Source: Onchidella celtica (taxonomy: Eukaryota > Mollusca > Gastropoda > Systellommatophora > Onchidiidae). From it: a stretch of DNA of 64,000 nt. Position 1 is the stretch's first letter, and every line of letters starts with the position of its first letter. Below the pieces are notes generated by a model. The model ran no database searches and had not been told where the DNA came from. It saw only the letters and a list, made by a program, of their open reading frames with translations. The translations under genes and the position numbers were made by a program. Where the stretch lies: assembly GCA_963931925.1 (NCBI GenBank), contig OZ007574.1, positions 36,336,378 through 36,400,377 on the forward strand. Direction: 5' to 3'. Positions 22,960 to 35,447 of the stretch are shown piece after piece.

Positions 22960-25379
22960 TGTATTAGTCATTTCTGGCAGAGTTGCTTATGCATTATGGA
23001 TTGAATATTTCACCAAATACATGTAAATGAGATCGCCATCATGATTAATCAAACCCGTATTCGGCCATAGGTGCTGTCATTCTACCAGTCAGGGTGAAAC
23101 GTGTATTTTGTGGGAGAGGAGGGGTAAGGATGCATTTTAGCCATGTGACTGTAATTTTAGGAAAGGAGGCTGGGAGTACACTTGAGAACTTGCGATTGAA
23201 AAACAAAGCGAATTTCCCAGTGCTTCATTTATATGTTACCGAAAACCATCCGGACACACCCAGTCCCAACCCCATCATAGAGGGATGTCAGTGGTCCTCA
23301 TCGCCTGCGATGGACGAACATCATCATCACCGAAAACCTACTCCTTTATTAAACATGTAGTTTGAAGAAAAACAGCGACCCAGCTGTCAAATTAAGAAGA
23401 ACGGCGGCATTCCAAAAGAATAACAAACAGAACTGGTGTCAGTCGCACGCCTCGATGTTGACTAAAGAATAAGGATGGATGTACTAAGTGCAAGAGATCT
23501 TATTGGATCCGCCGAGAGTAAATTACGAAAGCAGAATGGCATTCGGCCGCATTAATCAGCAAAAACAAACAAACAAACAAACAACGAAGTTCCTATTTCT
23601 GCCTTTGGCCACACTGCGGCCCCTTAGAATGACAAGGTTGTCTCCACTTTTTGGACTGAACTGAGTTATACACCACACGCTACTTCTATATGCCTTCTCC
23701 ATGGTGTGTCAAAGTAAAGTATCAAGCGGATTCGGTGTGTAATTTGTAAGTATTACTAAAAAGAAAAAAAAATAGTACCACTAAAAGCAATGAGTACATG
23801 AAACTTCAATCATCAAATTCTCAAAGGTTGACGAGAGGGAGTTAGAATCTTGTCATTTTAAGGGGATGATTGGGTGCTGTGACCACAGTGAACTTTTTGG
23901 AAGGTTTTAGGGTCACGATTAACTTAAGCTGATCGACCACAACCTTTTCGTTAAGGAGGTGGACACAATAACTTTTTCGGAAATTTACGACAAATTGGTC
24001 ATTGAAATTAGTGAAAAAGCCTTTTGTGGGTGTTTTGACTGCATGGCCCAAATAGATCTTACCCTTTAAAAAAGGGGGGTGGGGGTGGGGGGTGCAACAG
24101 ATTGCTGGCGTCATACACAAAACTTGCTGGTCATGGTTCAGTTATGTGGATCCAGTTACCTGGCTGATGCCAACAGTATCCAGTTACATTTGGAAATTGA
24201 TTGTACGTTTTCGGTAACTCAACTCCGGCCGACGTCATGTACGTGTACTGTTTTGGCGCACACAAAGGGATGGAGCTCAGGCGATGTTGTGAACAGTCGC
24301 CATTGTGAAAGCAGTCGTAGAGCAGTGTTTGCAGAACATTTGGAGCCTCAGAACCTTCTTAACAAGACCGCGATTTCGTTTAACCTGGTGACAAAACGCA
24401 ACCAAGATGGTACAGGAGCAGTAACGGTAGCTCCTGATTTTCTGGGCCTCACTGAAATGTTGGGTATGGCGTAGTCGTTCGTGGAACTTTCGTGGGATTT
24501 AGTACAAGGCTTGTGGAGGGCTGGGGCTCCGCGGAATCCATTTTAAGAACCCTTGCGGGCTTGGAGTATCCAGAATTCAGACTGGCCACATGCTCTGGCC
24601 GTGTACAAAACAAGGGTTTCTTGGAAACGAGACAAAACTTCGGGAAAACATTTATTTGTATTTGCAGGAAACATGTAAGTAGGCATAGTGGGAAAATGTA
24701 TCTTTCTTTGTATACTTTCCTCTTATTCGCAGCTGAGCCGGGATCGATGGTAATGGGCACAATCTTTGCAATGCCTTGTGGTCGGTTTCTGTATATACTT
24801 TGTATGCCACTGTTTAAAAAAAACACACACACATTTAAAAGTGAATTGTGTATTCCATACCCTTGTTGTATATTATGTAATTTCAGCTTTTCAATTCCGT
24901 AATGTGTTTGCCCTGTCTTGCGATCCAACGCGCCGTGAAAATTTCAGGAAATTTTGAAGGCTTGAGTGGCATCTCAGTTAACTTCACATGTTCTGAATCA
25001 CATAAATGCATAATCTTTGGGGGCTCCAGTGTTCCAATATACTTTCCGGCCATGGCTAACGGGGTGTGGCCCCCAATAAAACTGTCAGTTTTGTCGTTCG
25101 TATTCCCAAGAATTTCAAGTAGGATTTTTCTGCGGCAGACACCGCCGACTTCATCACCGTCGAATTATGAAAAAAGACTGTATAAACCAAAAGCAAGAAT
25201 TTCACAGTTGACGCTAATGACACCTCGCGTTGTGCTTCACTTTATTCCTTGTTCAATTTCCTTTTGATGGTGAGCAAAACGAACTATAAGTCGTACGAAG
25301 TTATAACTATTTTAGAAAGATAAGAGTATGGTATGTTTCATTCTATAAAGTGATGATAACAGATTGTGAATTTGACGTA
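22960..25379. other. Gene-free intergenic DNA
   Basis: Contains (CAAA)n at about 23560-23582. Overlapping frames of 130-160 codons on both strands at 24.1-24.9 kb have no recognisable family signature or convincing splice-bounded composition. Confidence 0.5.
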
Positions 25380-25389
25380 GATTATTGCA

Positions 25390-25735
25390 TTTTAACACAT
25401 CAGAAAATGTGGTAAGTTGTCCTAGTCAGTTCATACGTCCAATTTGGACACATCGGGAAATGTAGCAAGTTGTTGCAGTCAGTTCAAAATGTGGTATATG
25501 GACGCCTCAGAGAAAGTCGTAGCTAGCCAGCAATCGCTGTCAAGTTAGCTGTGTTATTTTGACGCATCAGAAAATGCATTGTTTAGAAAAATCTAGGAAA
25601 TTGTGGCTGCTACTTCAACCAAAGTGTCTTGACACACCAGAAAATATCCACACATTTTCCCTACTAATTCAACCATGGTGTTTTGACCCATCAGAAAAAT
25701 ACTGCATCTAGTTGTCGCTGGCATTTATTTTGCGA
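25390..25735. repeat. Array E1 of diverged 55-65 bp units
   Basis: Successive units carry GACACATCAGAAAAT or a variant (CGCATCAGAAAAT, CACACCAGAAAAT, CCCATCAGAAAAA), followed by an AGTTGT...CAGTTCA phrase. The whole array is homologous, unit by unit, to 29060-29345. Confidence 0.85.
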
Positions 25736-26689
25736 TTCATTGAGATCTGTGTGACCGTTGGTTTTCGTGCTTAGAACTGTGAGTTTGGATCGTTTGGAAG
25801 CCGCTGGAGGGGTTCACCGCTAGAAGGCTTGCTTAGCTCTCTTGAGGTTACGGATTCATGTCTGTTCATTAATTATGAATGTTCATTAATTCTGTGCAGA
25901 AGACATGTTTTACATTGGATTGTACATGTATTGGATTGAGAACCTTCCCTGTGATATTATGAACTCCACTAGATGGGGGAGTAATCGATTCCAGTACAGT
26001 CACTTGTTTTCCCGACTAGAATATCTAACAGTCTTTGAACTAATCAACGAACCATCGAGGTTTCTAGTTTACCAGTCATGCATACGCAACACGTTCGCAA
26101 AATTTGAAATCAAAATAATGGTCTTGGGAGTTCCATGAAGATTCTGCTATTGGTTTCTGTAGTTGCCTAAGCTAAATGGAACTGACTACTTTTGACGGAA
26201 TGTTCTCGAACAAGGAAAGAAAGATAGAGCTAAAATTGTAATAAATATTCTTCTGTTTCTAGTGCTAGGGTGAAACTATTGCTAACAGCGTAGCAGGTCA
26301 GATCTGTTTTACTCCAGATTTGAGTCCGACTCGAATTTCATTTAAATCAACAAGCCAGACAGGGCTTGAACCCACCACCTCTGACAAACTTGGCGGACGT
26401 CAACAATTTACAATAAAGTCAATTAATATTCCCTCTCTCAAAACGCCATTTTCTGCCCCTCATCAACATTCCACTAGTCAGAAAACATCAACTATGAAAG
26501 TGGACCATCGTTACAAGGTTGTTTTTTTTCTTTTTCGTTTCCAAATCAAAGGTTGGAATATAAACGTGTTTTTAAGTAAGACCCGTGGTGCACTGAGCCA
26601 AGCATGTCTTGGGTGTGTGTTGACTCCGTGCGGGAGGTCTGTCTTTCCGCCGGTTGATTAAAAACGGTATTGACGCACCAGTACTAATA

Positions 26690-27160
26690 AGACTGACTTG
26701 TTTGCAGGGGTCGCTTCTCCTATCCTATCAGTCCGTTACATTCTGTAATATGGTCTTACCTTTTCCTATACTAGCACAATGTGACCATTATCGTGTCGAC
26801 GTACATGTACTTTCTGCAGGCTCAGACTCAAAGTCTCAACTAACACAAGACAGACTCGTTGCGGGGGTCGCTACTGGTAGGGTTTCCTTCTATCCTATCA
26901 GTCTGTTGCATTCTGTAATATGGTCTTACCTTTTTCCTAGCAGAATGTGACCATTATCGTACTTTCTGCAAATTCAGACTCAAAGTCTCAACAAACAAGA
27001 CAGACTTGTTGCGGGGATGGCTTCCGGTAGGGTCACCTTCCTTCCTATTAGTCTATTGCATTCTGTAATATCCGTTTTACCTTTTTCCTAGCACAATGTG
27101 ACCGTTATCATGTCGACGTACTTTCTGCAAACTCAGACTCAAAGTCTGACCAGTGCGCGA
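26690..27160. repeat. Three tandem units of about 150-160 bp
   Basis: Units start near 26690, 26850 and 27000. Each has GACTTGTTGCGGGG-like sequence, CTATCAGTCTGTTGCATTCT, GTAATATGGTC, TTACCTTTTTCCTAGCA, AATGTGACCATTATC and TTTCTGCA...CTCAGACTCAAAGTCT. Confidence 0.9.
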
Positions 27161-27911
27161 GGTTCCCTTTAGCTCTATAGTCCACCTCTCAAACGGAAAT
27201 CAAGGCATAACAGACTTGACTGCGTGCGCGGTCAGCCTGATTGTTGTTAGTGGTGGAGTGGGAAGAGACGTTGGGGTAGGTGTTACTAACTGTTAAGGCA
27301 GGTAACGCAATATTGGGGGCTATTGGTGTTAATGTGACGGGCAGGGAGAGAGGCGGCCTGATTTTACTGTGTTGATGTGCGACTTTCAGTTAAGGGATTT
27401 GTCGAATTATCTCTCCCTTCCCCCCTTTGCCACGGCAGCTGGGCATGTGCCTCAACACTCATCGATCTGAAGGTTGAGAGGCCGCAGGCTGTCAGTTTGA
27501 GCTCACGTTGACGGCTTCATTAGAGTTTGTGAGTTACACTTTGTCACCACGGGAAAAATGCAGAGCTCTGCAAGAGGAACAGGCATGTTAAGCGGTGTAT
27601 GTTAATGTTGTATATTACTATGTATGACAGTCCACAGGTGAGCTTTCTATGGTTGCTTTCTATGTTCTCAACTTCAGTTTGTTGGTAAATTTGTAAATTA
27701 ACTTTTTGTTGTTGTATGTTCTTTATCATTATAGATTTCTTCTTTTTTTTTTTTTTTTTTTTTTTGTATGAACCTTTAAAGGTTTTCTTAAGCTTCTGGT
27801 TTATCGATTGTTTATCTTTTACTGCAATTTTGTTGTGGTTACTGTTTTTAACGAACCCGGGAAATTACGAATGGCAGATGTTTAGACCACATTGATTTTA
27901 TTCACTGGCAC
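27161..27911. other. Gene-free spacer between arrays
   Basis: Contains a long T-run (27744-27766). No gene recognised. Confidence 0.55.
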
Positions 27912-28520
27912 AACAGAAGGTAAACTAGCGTAGATGTGAATAAAAATATGCGACACAAGTCTTATTTTAGTGCTACAAAGACAAACTAGTGTAGATGTGA
28001 ATACAGATGTGGGGCAAGTCTTGTGTTAGTGCAACAAAGGTGAACTAGTGTAGACGTGAATACAAATGTGAGGCACAAGTCTTGCATTAGTGGCAATAAA
28101 AGTAAACGAATGTAGATGTGAATACAAATGTGAGGCACAGGTCTTGTATTAGTGCAACAAAAGTAGACTAATGTAGATTTGAACACAAGTGTGAGGCACA
28201 AGTCTTGTATTGCTGCGATCAATGGCAAATTAGGTGTAAAAGTGTGAGGCACAGGTCTTGTATTAGTGCAGCAAATGCCAATTAGTCTAGATTTGAATAC
28301 AAGTGTGAGACACAAGTCATGTGTTAGTGCAACAATGGCAAATTCGTGTAGATTTGAATACAAGTGTGAGACACAAATCGTGTACTGGTGCAACAAAGGC
28401 AAATTAGTGTAGATATGAATACAGGTGTGTGGAGCAAGTCTTTGTATTAGTGGAAGAAACTTTTACAAAGACAAACCAATTAAGTTGTGAATACGGATGT
28501 GAAGCACAAGTCATGTGTAA
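27912..28520. repeat. Minisatellite, about ten units of about 60 bp
   Basis: The unit consensus contains AACTAGTGTAGATGTGAATA, CAAATGTGAGGCACAAGTCT and TGTATTAGTGCAACAAA. Because 60 is a multiple of three, the reverse strand stays open for 138 codons, producing a repeated Cys/Leu-rich peptide; I treat this as a by-product. Confidence 0.92.
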
Positions 28521-28589
28521 ATATAAATTAAAAATCTTCAGTTGTGTGGATGTATTTGGTGCAGATATCAGTTACAGGCTTGCAGGAGT

Positions 28590-28990
28590 TCTATTACATG
28601 TACTTAAAGTGTTAAGTACAGGTGTTCAGTTTACCTAATGTGGTTCTAGGTACGAATATTCAGATTTGTACTTGAAGTAAGAACGTTCCATCTATACTTA
28701 TGTAAATGCATGGGACAGATCGCCAGATGTGTATTTGTTTGAATGTGAAGTACAAGTTTTCAGGTGTGCACTTAGTGCACATGTGAGGTAAGGTACGGGT
28801 TTACTTCCTGTAGAGTATAGGTCTACAGGTTTGTTCTTGGTGTGTATAATGAGATGTAACTATCCAAATGTGCAGTTCTGTAAATGTAAGGCACAGCTGT
28901 GAAGTTTGTGTACAAGTGAGGTACTGGTAGTCAGGTGTTTACTCAATGTGCGGTCATATGAAGTGCAGGTCTGTACGCATTCTGCGTAGA
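28590..28990. repeat. Degenerate array related in style to 27.9 kb
   Basis: Imperfect units of about 50 bp have the pattern TGTGAAGTACAGGT...CAGGTGTGTACT. Strongly diverged; unit boundaries are uncertain. Confidence 0.6.
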
Positions 28991-29059
28991 TGTGAAGTAC
29001 TGTGCGTGGTCTGGTTCCCAGTAAGTGCCGTCTAGGTTGCCGCTAGTTGCAGTTCGAAT

Positions 29060-29345
29060 GTCGTATTTTGACACATCAGGACATATAGCAAGTTGTTTGC
29101 AGTCAGTTCAAAATATGGTCTTTGGACACCTCAAAAAACGCCACAGCAAGCTGTCGCTGTCAGTTCAGCTGTAGTGTTTTATGAGTGTTTTGACGCGTCA
29201 GGAAATGCCTTGTCTAGCAAATATCTAGGAAACTTGTGGCCTGTCAATTCAGCCTAGGTGTTTTGACACAACAGAAAATATCGGGTCAATTTCCCTAGGA
29301 ATTCAACCACGATGTTTTGACCCATCAGAAAGATACTGAAGCTAG
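29060..29345. repeat. Array E2, homologue of array E1
   Basis: Units appear in the same order as 25390-25735: GACACATCAGGACATATAGC, GGACACCTCAAAAAACG, GACGCGTCAGGAAATGC, GACACAACAGAAAATAT and GACCCATCAGAAAGATACTG. An old large duplication or gene conversion pair. Confidence 0.85.
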
Positions 29346-29365
29346 TTATCGCTGTCTTTTCTTTT

Positions 29366-30780
29366 GAAATAGATGATGCACTATGCATTGTTTCAGTGCA
29401 CATTTCCATGCGAGAGTGGACGACGTAATTTACTTGTGGTGATTGTATACAGTTGCAGTTTTAATAATATAGAAAACAATGTCTCTTTTTTATGTGTCTG
29501 GTGGTGAAAGTGTTAAAACAGTTACAGTTTATATGTAGTTACGGTATTGATGGTGTTAGGAGCAATGATTTAAAAAAAAAAAAAAAAAATTAGTTACAGC
29601 GTTAATGGTAATTTTTGTTAAATTTGTTACGCTGTTGATGGTATGATGTAGCAGAAACGTTACCTGCAAGCCGAACATTAATGATATGCTGGACAGAGAT
29701 AAAATTACGAATAAACTACCAATAGCGAAAAGATAGGCAAATAAATCATGTCGGTGAAAACAGATGGAAGTTGATTTGTAATTATGGCTCGCGTATTGAT
29801 CACGACAGATGTTCAGCGACTCCACCGAATGAATACTGAATAGCTTTCAGAGCTAGTGGAATCACACCAATCATTACACACTCTAAGACCGGTGGGCGCG
29901 AAACGGCTTGAGACACCCACAGTCGAACTGTCACTTAGTGAAAATGCTTTTTTTCAGATTGTTAGTTGGCCTTGATTGTGGAACAACATTAACGTTGACA
30001 CCAGGAAATATGAGAACATCATCACATTTAAAAGTTCAGAGCTGAATGGTTTAAGATTTTTTTTTTTTTTTTTAACTGAATAATTTCAGTTTTGGTCTCA
30101 GAGGTTTGAGGATGACAGTAGATCAAGTTTTGTTAATGTGTGTGGGTGGGAGCATGATGGATTGATCTTAATGTTAATCCTGTTTCTAATTTTAGCTCCG
30201 CACCTTAGAGCACGCCATTTTGTGTGTGTGGTGTGGATTTGAGCGCTGTACAAGCTTATAATTACAATTTATGTACAATATTTGCCTAACAGGAACCCAT
30301 TACATGTATTTGCGTTGCCCGGGGATCTTTCAAGAACTTATGTCCGGTCCTGCTTTCGGTGTTCTTGGGTTTTCTAGATGGTTGTACAAAATAATGCATT
30401 CGAACATTAAGGTGGGAAAGCAGTGCATAGTGGTAATAATAAAGATAATAAATTATGTAAGATGTGTGTACCATGCATGTGCTCTTATACGCTCTGTGAA
30501 AGAGAATTTCCCTTATAGGATAATAAAATGACTCGTTTCTTACTTTATTATTTCTAATAAGAATTCATTACTTGGCTTTCCACCTCTCGTGTTAGAAGCG
30601 GCATAGAAATATAGTGGCATTATCCTGGCAGTCCGTCATTCATAAATGCTTGGCATCCAAGAGAAGTTTTGTGGAAGCGGTTATTGTGGCCTATGATATA
30701 TCTACAATATATGTACATTTATTTGTTTTGCCAGTTTGTGGCTAATTTTAGAAGAAAAGGACCCAACAGCTACTTCGTCA
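29366..30780. other. Gene-free intergenic DNA
   Basis: A- and T-runs at 29571-29589 and 30057-30073. No exon or bounded repeat recognised. Confidence 0.55.
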
Positions 30781-30784
30781 GCGA

Positions 30785-30893
30785 AAAGATTATTTTATTG
30801 TTCCAACTGGCCAAACCTAACCTCACCCCCCAACCGTCGATCCAAACCGTAACGCTTTCCTAAGCTTGGCCAGTTGGCTGAAATAATCGTTCA
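30785..30893. repeat. Short inverted repeat
   Basis: Arms GATTATTTTATTGTTCCAAC + TGGCCAA and, inverted, GATTATTTCAGCCAACTGGC + CAA, enclosing about 55 bp. Possibly a small foldback element. Confidence 0.6.
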
Positions 30894-31386
30894 CTTTGCT
30901 TGAATTTAGATGTATACATATCAATCACAAAATTACGTCGATTTCCTACGATAGCCTATTGATCGTTCGTCGGACGGTGTCACCTTAGCCTTATGGGTTA
31001 AAGGAGAAACTGCCGTTCCACCAGCGACGTTCTCCGTAGCATGTCATGCATGGCTGACTGTCCGCACTGACTTATGATTGAAAACGATGTTTATGTTGCC
31101 CTGGGGGAATATGTCACTAGCAAGCTAGCAAGGTAGATCCATTTTTATTAAATCATACAGTGTTCAAAATAAAACTTTCACATTTAATGGTTTTCAATAA
31201 TAATTAGAAAATTTAAAAGAAAATATTTGATGTTTGTAGCCCTTTACAAAGAATGATGTGATGATGTAAGGATGTTGGCAGTGGCGGTTGCTGTTGTGGA
31301 AGAACGTGTAGTGGTATTCTTTGTTGTAACTATCGTTGTATAATCTACTGAAATGTGGGATAGATCATTGATCTATCGGTAGCTGG

Positions 31387-31625
31387 CGACCTTAGTTCTT
31401 GTTTGTTCCAACTCCACTTTTTGCACAACTGAGAAATTCGACGTTAAACGTTTACGACTTTAGTGTGATGATAAGGAGTTAGAATAAATCGGTACTATGA
31501 AACAGCTTGATAGGTGCCACAACGCATTTTAAACAAGTGTCAAAGTGTGCATTTGTTATACCTCTTCTGCACATTAAAAGATCTCCAGTTTTTCAGAAAA
31601 AGGAGCTAGAACAAGCAAGTTAAGA
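31387..31625 (+). mobile_element. MITE family A, copy 3
   Basis: The left end CGACCTTAGTTCTTGTTTGT is the best-preserved terminus of the family. The interior has TTTTGCACAACTGAGAAATT and ATGAAACAGCTTGATAGGTG; the right end is the inverted CTAGAACAAGCAAG. Confidence 0.85.
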
Positions 31626-32069
31626 AATGAGTTTTGCGAAACCCGTCCCGGGCGTTTATGTGAGTCAGGAAGCTACTTTCATAAGGCCGGACGTTTTAGT
31701 GATCGTTGTTTTGCCAGCTATAACATGGGATAGATAATTGTTTTGTCCGTGGATATATTCACCCCACGCTTTTTGGTTAGTAAAGAAGTTAACTGTTATA
31801 GGTCCCGACTGTTGCAATTCGAGACGGTACACGGGAAATAACATCGTGAGAGGGTTTTGGTAAGTGATGTGAGTGACGCAAGCGAATAATCATTTGATTT
31901 TTCGATAACACGGTACAGCATCGATGGAGGCTGGTCGAATCCTTTGTGCTTATACTTGTGGTGATCGACTAGATACCTGTGTATGTCAGGGCAAAGAGAA
32001 TGGCGAACTTGTGAAAATATATTGTTGGCACGGGGTGTGCAGTGTAGGAAATAGCGGTTCTACAAAACC

Positions 32070-32318
32070 GCGACGTAATTATCTTGTTTGTTCCAACTCC
32101 ACCTTTTGCACATTGAGAAATTCGATGTTAAACGTTTGCGGATTTGGTATTATGATAAGGAGGTAGAATAAATCGTTTCTGTGAAACAGTTTGATAAGTG
32201 CCACAGCACATTTTAAACAAAGGTCAAAGTGTGCATTTGTTATACCTCGTCCACACAGCAAAAAGATCTCTATTTTTTGCAGAAAATGGAGCTAGAACAA
32301 ACAAGAACTTAGGTGGCG
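32070..32318 (+). mobile_element. MITE family A, copy 4
   Basis: The copy runs from CGCGACGTAATTATCTTGTT to AACAAGAACTTAGGTGGCG, 249 bp, in the same orientation as copy 3 only about 450 bp away. Confidence 0.85.
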
Positions 32319-32702
32319 AAACGGAGAACTGTGTCAGAGAGTAAGACTGGTCGCGCAGTGAGTCAAGTCTGTTTTGCTTCGGTTTTAGTGTGTCATGTGG
32401 ACTATGAGACCTCACTGGCAAGATTGCGACAAGTCTGTCTTGCTCATTGCTAGCTCGGGTGAGTCAAAACGGTGTTGAATCAGCCGGTGGAAATACAGAC
32501 CTCGTGCACCAGGTCAAAACGGACGCGGAACGGATTCGTCTCCGTGCGCCACCACCCCGAAGTCTACCTGAGTTTTTCTCTCGGACTGTCCCAAATTAGG
32601 TATGATCAGAATTGCCCCATCGTTTACTCAGAGATGGCCTGTAAAATTCTCCAGGTGATTTCGTGCAGATCATACTGACTGAAATTTAAACCATTTATCA
32701 CA

Positions 32703-33232
32703 TAATTATGAGATTCATTACATAGCATGGTGGATAGTTTGTACCTCCCGAGGTTGTTCTAAATATAATGGATTTCACTGCTCAATATTGTGTATATTTT
32801 TGTCCCTCCTGAGGTTTGCTCTAAATGTAATGGATTTCATTGCACAGTATTTTAATGTTTTGTTCCCCGTGAGGTTGCTTTAAATATATGGGGTTCATTA
32901 CATAGTATTGTGGATGTTTTGTCTCTCCTGAGGTTGCCCTAAATATATGAGTTTCATTATATAGCATTGTGTATATTTTGTCTCCCCCCCCCCCCCCCCC
33001 CGAGCTTGTTCTAAACATATTATGGGTTTCATTGCATAGCATTGTGTGTATTTTGTCTTTCCTGAGATTTGCTCTAAATGTAATAGGTTTCATTACACCA
33101 TCTTGTGGAAAATTGTCCCCCCCCCCCCTCCCCCCCGAGATTGCTCTAAATATAATGGGTTTCGTTACACCAATAGTGGATACATGTATTTTCTTCCTCC
33201 TGAGATTGCCCTAAGTACAAATATATAGGGTC
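32703..33232. repeat. Minisatellite, eight to nine units of about 62 bp
   Basis: The unit contains CTAAATATAATGGGTTTCAT, TACATAGTATTGTG and TTTTGTCCCTCCTGAGGTTG. Two units carry expanded C-runs (32982-33001 and 33116-33136). Confidence 0.92.
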
Positions 33233-33239
33233 AAATGGT

Positions 33240-33560
33240 ATGCTCATCTAATATACTAGCCGACCCCGGCAAGATAAATCTTGCAATTTATCTTGTACCA
33301 AGCCCAGCATTTTTTTTTTATCTAGATCTAGGTGGCGTTAATAATGTCACATGGATTCATTGCAGAGTGTAATACATCGTCTTGTTAGACCACAATTTTA
33401 TTCCTTGCCGAATACACAATGTGATACAGCTGACATTCGGCCAGAATGTATAGTATAAAAAGAGGCGTAGAACTAATTTCCCGTCACACTTTTCGATTCA
33501 ACTGGACGAAAATGCGTCTCTGTTTTTGCGGCTCAAAAAAATTTAATATAAATAATAGTA
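33240..33560 (+). other. Hairpin and TATA-like segment of unknown origin
   Basis: There is a perfect 10-bp stem with a 6-nt loop at 33270-33295 (CAAGATAAAT / ATTTATCTTG). About 160 bp further is TATAAAA at 33454-33460, followed by a short frame from ATG 33511. It may be an element terminus or unrelated signals; no product is proposed. Confidence 0.3.
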
Positions 33561-34254
33561 AAGACTGATTTTTGTTCAAAATGAATGTGTCCACGTAACT
33601 CTTCGTGAAAAATTGATGCAGTTTCATAATTTTTGATGGCGTAGTCGCGAAGTTTTAGCTGCTTACATCTTCACCCTCAAGCTCAATTATATTAAGATTA
33701 AGACCACTATAAAGTAACTAATAGGGTGGCAGTCTTTAAAAGCGTCAGAATTCAATATTTATACCATACTTCATTATGAGCTTTGGTTATTGATCGACGC
33801 GACCCGTGAACTTTTTAGTGATCTGTTATCCGCACGCATACACAGTTGTTTCCTTGTCTGTCCTGGTAAAATGATGCGGGTGACAGCTGGAGACCGGCTT
33901 ATGAAGGTAATATGGCATTAGACAGGGTGATCTAATACCTCATTTGCGTTTTATTGGCTCATCTCGGGTTTCATCAGCGTGTTAGTAGGAAGAGGTGGCT
34001 CATGTAAGCTTATTATGACAGTGTGTGCGATATACGGGATTGGACGAGACCAGTGTGCTCGTACTTCCTATTTCAGTCACTGGTCGGTCTCACACCCAGG
34101 CCTAGGGATGTGGATAGGATTTGTGGGGTGGCGGGGGTTATGGGGATTAGGAGGTATAGAAGTGACCTCCCACGCCAGAGATCATAAAGTTCGAACCCAA
34201 ACCTGGAGCGAGGGATTTCCACCATGATTTATGGCACCGTCATTGTGGCCACAC

Positions 34255-34410
34255 TGTAGTTAGAGCTGTTGGCCCGTGTGCAGAAATGTCGCAGGTTCAA
34301 ATCTCACTCGGGCAGTGATCGGTGGCCTGGCGGGGGGGCCGAAGCCTCCCTTGTCTTCGATGTAGCCTCATTTTATTGAAAGAGACGTAAAACCTCACCG
34401 ATGAAATAAA
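34255..34410 (+). mobile_element. SINE-like tRNA-derived sequence
   Basis: An A-box-like GTAGTTAGAGCTGTTGG and a B-box-like GGTTCAAATCT at 34293-34303 are followed by a body ending GAAAGAGACGTAAAACCTCA, the kind of ending seen in invertebrate SINEs. No poly-A or target duplication identified. Confidence 0.6.
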
Positions 34411-35447
34411 TAACATAATTTATACTTTCGAACTCCCACGTTCCGATAATTTATACTTCCAAAATCCACTTTTCCGTTATCTGTAATTCTCCATCAGCTC
34501 TTTTCCCAGTATTTACCCATGTTCATGGTCAGATTTTTCTTACATAATCCGCACTGCCGTTGCTAACACTGCTGTCTGTTTAATCCCTTCGAAATTATTT
34601 TTTTGTTGTAGAATTTGTCGTTGTTGCTAGCGGTGGCTTTTTGCAAAATCGCCCTCCCCCCCTCTTTTTCTTATCTCTATTTTTTGGGGGTCGCAGTTCA
34701 CAACGCCACACTTCATCCGCATTGAAAATGTCAGATTTTATGCTTTGTCCATTGAAATAATGGATTGGACAGAAATTACAGTGTAGTTGGGCTGGATTTA
34801 TGCGCGCCAGTGAAGGAAGGGCGGTAGTTACTGGTCCAGATTTGTGTTTCACCATCTGTGTTCGATGTGGCTGCACACCCTGTTATCTGTGAACACAATA
34901 TATCGCCGAAGAGAAGCTTTGGATAATTTGGCACACAAAAATTGTTTGATTTATGAAGAACTTACTTTTGTTTAGTAACAGCTGTGACGAAGACATAGAT
35001 CACAGACAAAAGAAGCCCACCCTGGCCTATGAAAATCGGATCTATTGTTTGTATGCCGAAGTTAGCGGGGTTTTGGTGTGTATATTTAAGGTTATTTAGA
35101 GCCTGGAAAATTTAGGACAGGGGTCTTTTTGTAGGTTTGTAAAGTTGTGGTAGGCAGATGTTTAATACACTGTAGATATCTTTCTGTAGCTTATTTGTCT
35201 GTCTTTCAGCTTGCCTATTGTTCCTTCCGTCCATTATCTCTATTTGCACGTTAGTTCTACATCCAGTCATCTGTTATTTCTGTGCATTTTATCTGGTGTT
35301 GTCCATCAGTTCTAATCTGTATCCCGATCTCTCTTCCTTCCATTCGCTCGGCAACACATTCATTTGCAGTCTATGCATCCATCCTTGCATAGATGTCTCA
35401 CTGCTCGTCGATCTATCCCACCTTCCGTGTGTGTATAACCATCGAGG

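Noticed and set aside
24079-24957. Overlapping frames of 131, 159 and 136 codons
   Set aside because: They overlap on opposite strands, show no recognisable family signature and have no consistent exon structure; most likely chance.
26320-26420. tRNA-like sequence on the minus strand (GGGTTCAAGCCC)
   Set aside because: Only a B-box-like match was found, without a clear A box or cloverleaf; could be a SINE fragment but boundaries are not supported.
27912-28520. CRISPR-like array
   Set aside because: Units are contiguous and diverged without unique spacers, and the genome is eukaryotic; a minisatellite explains it.
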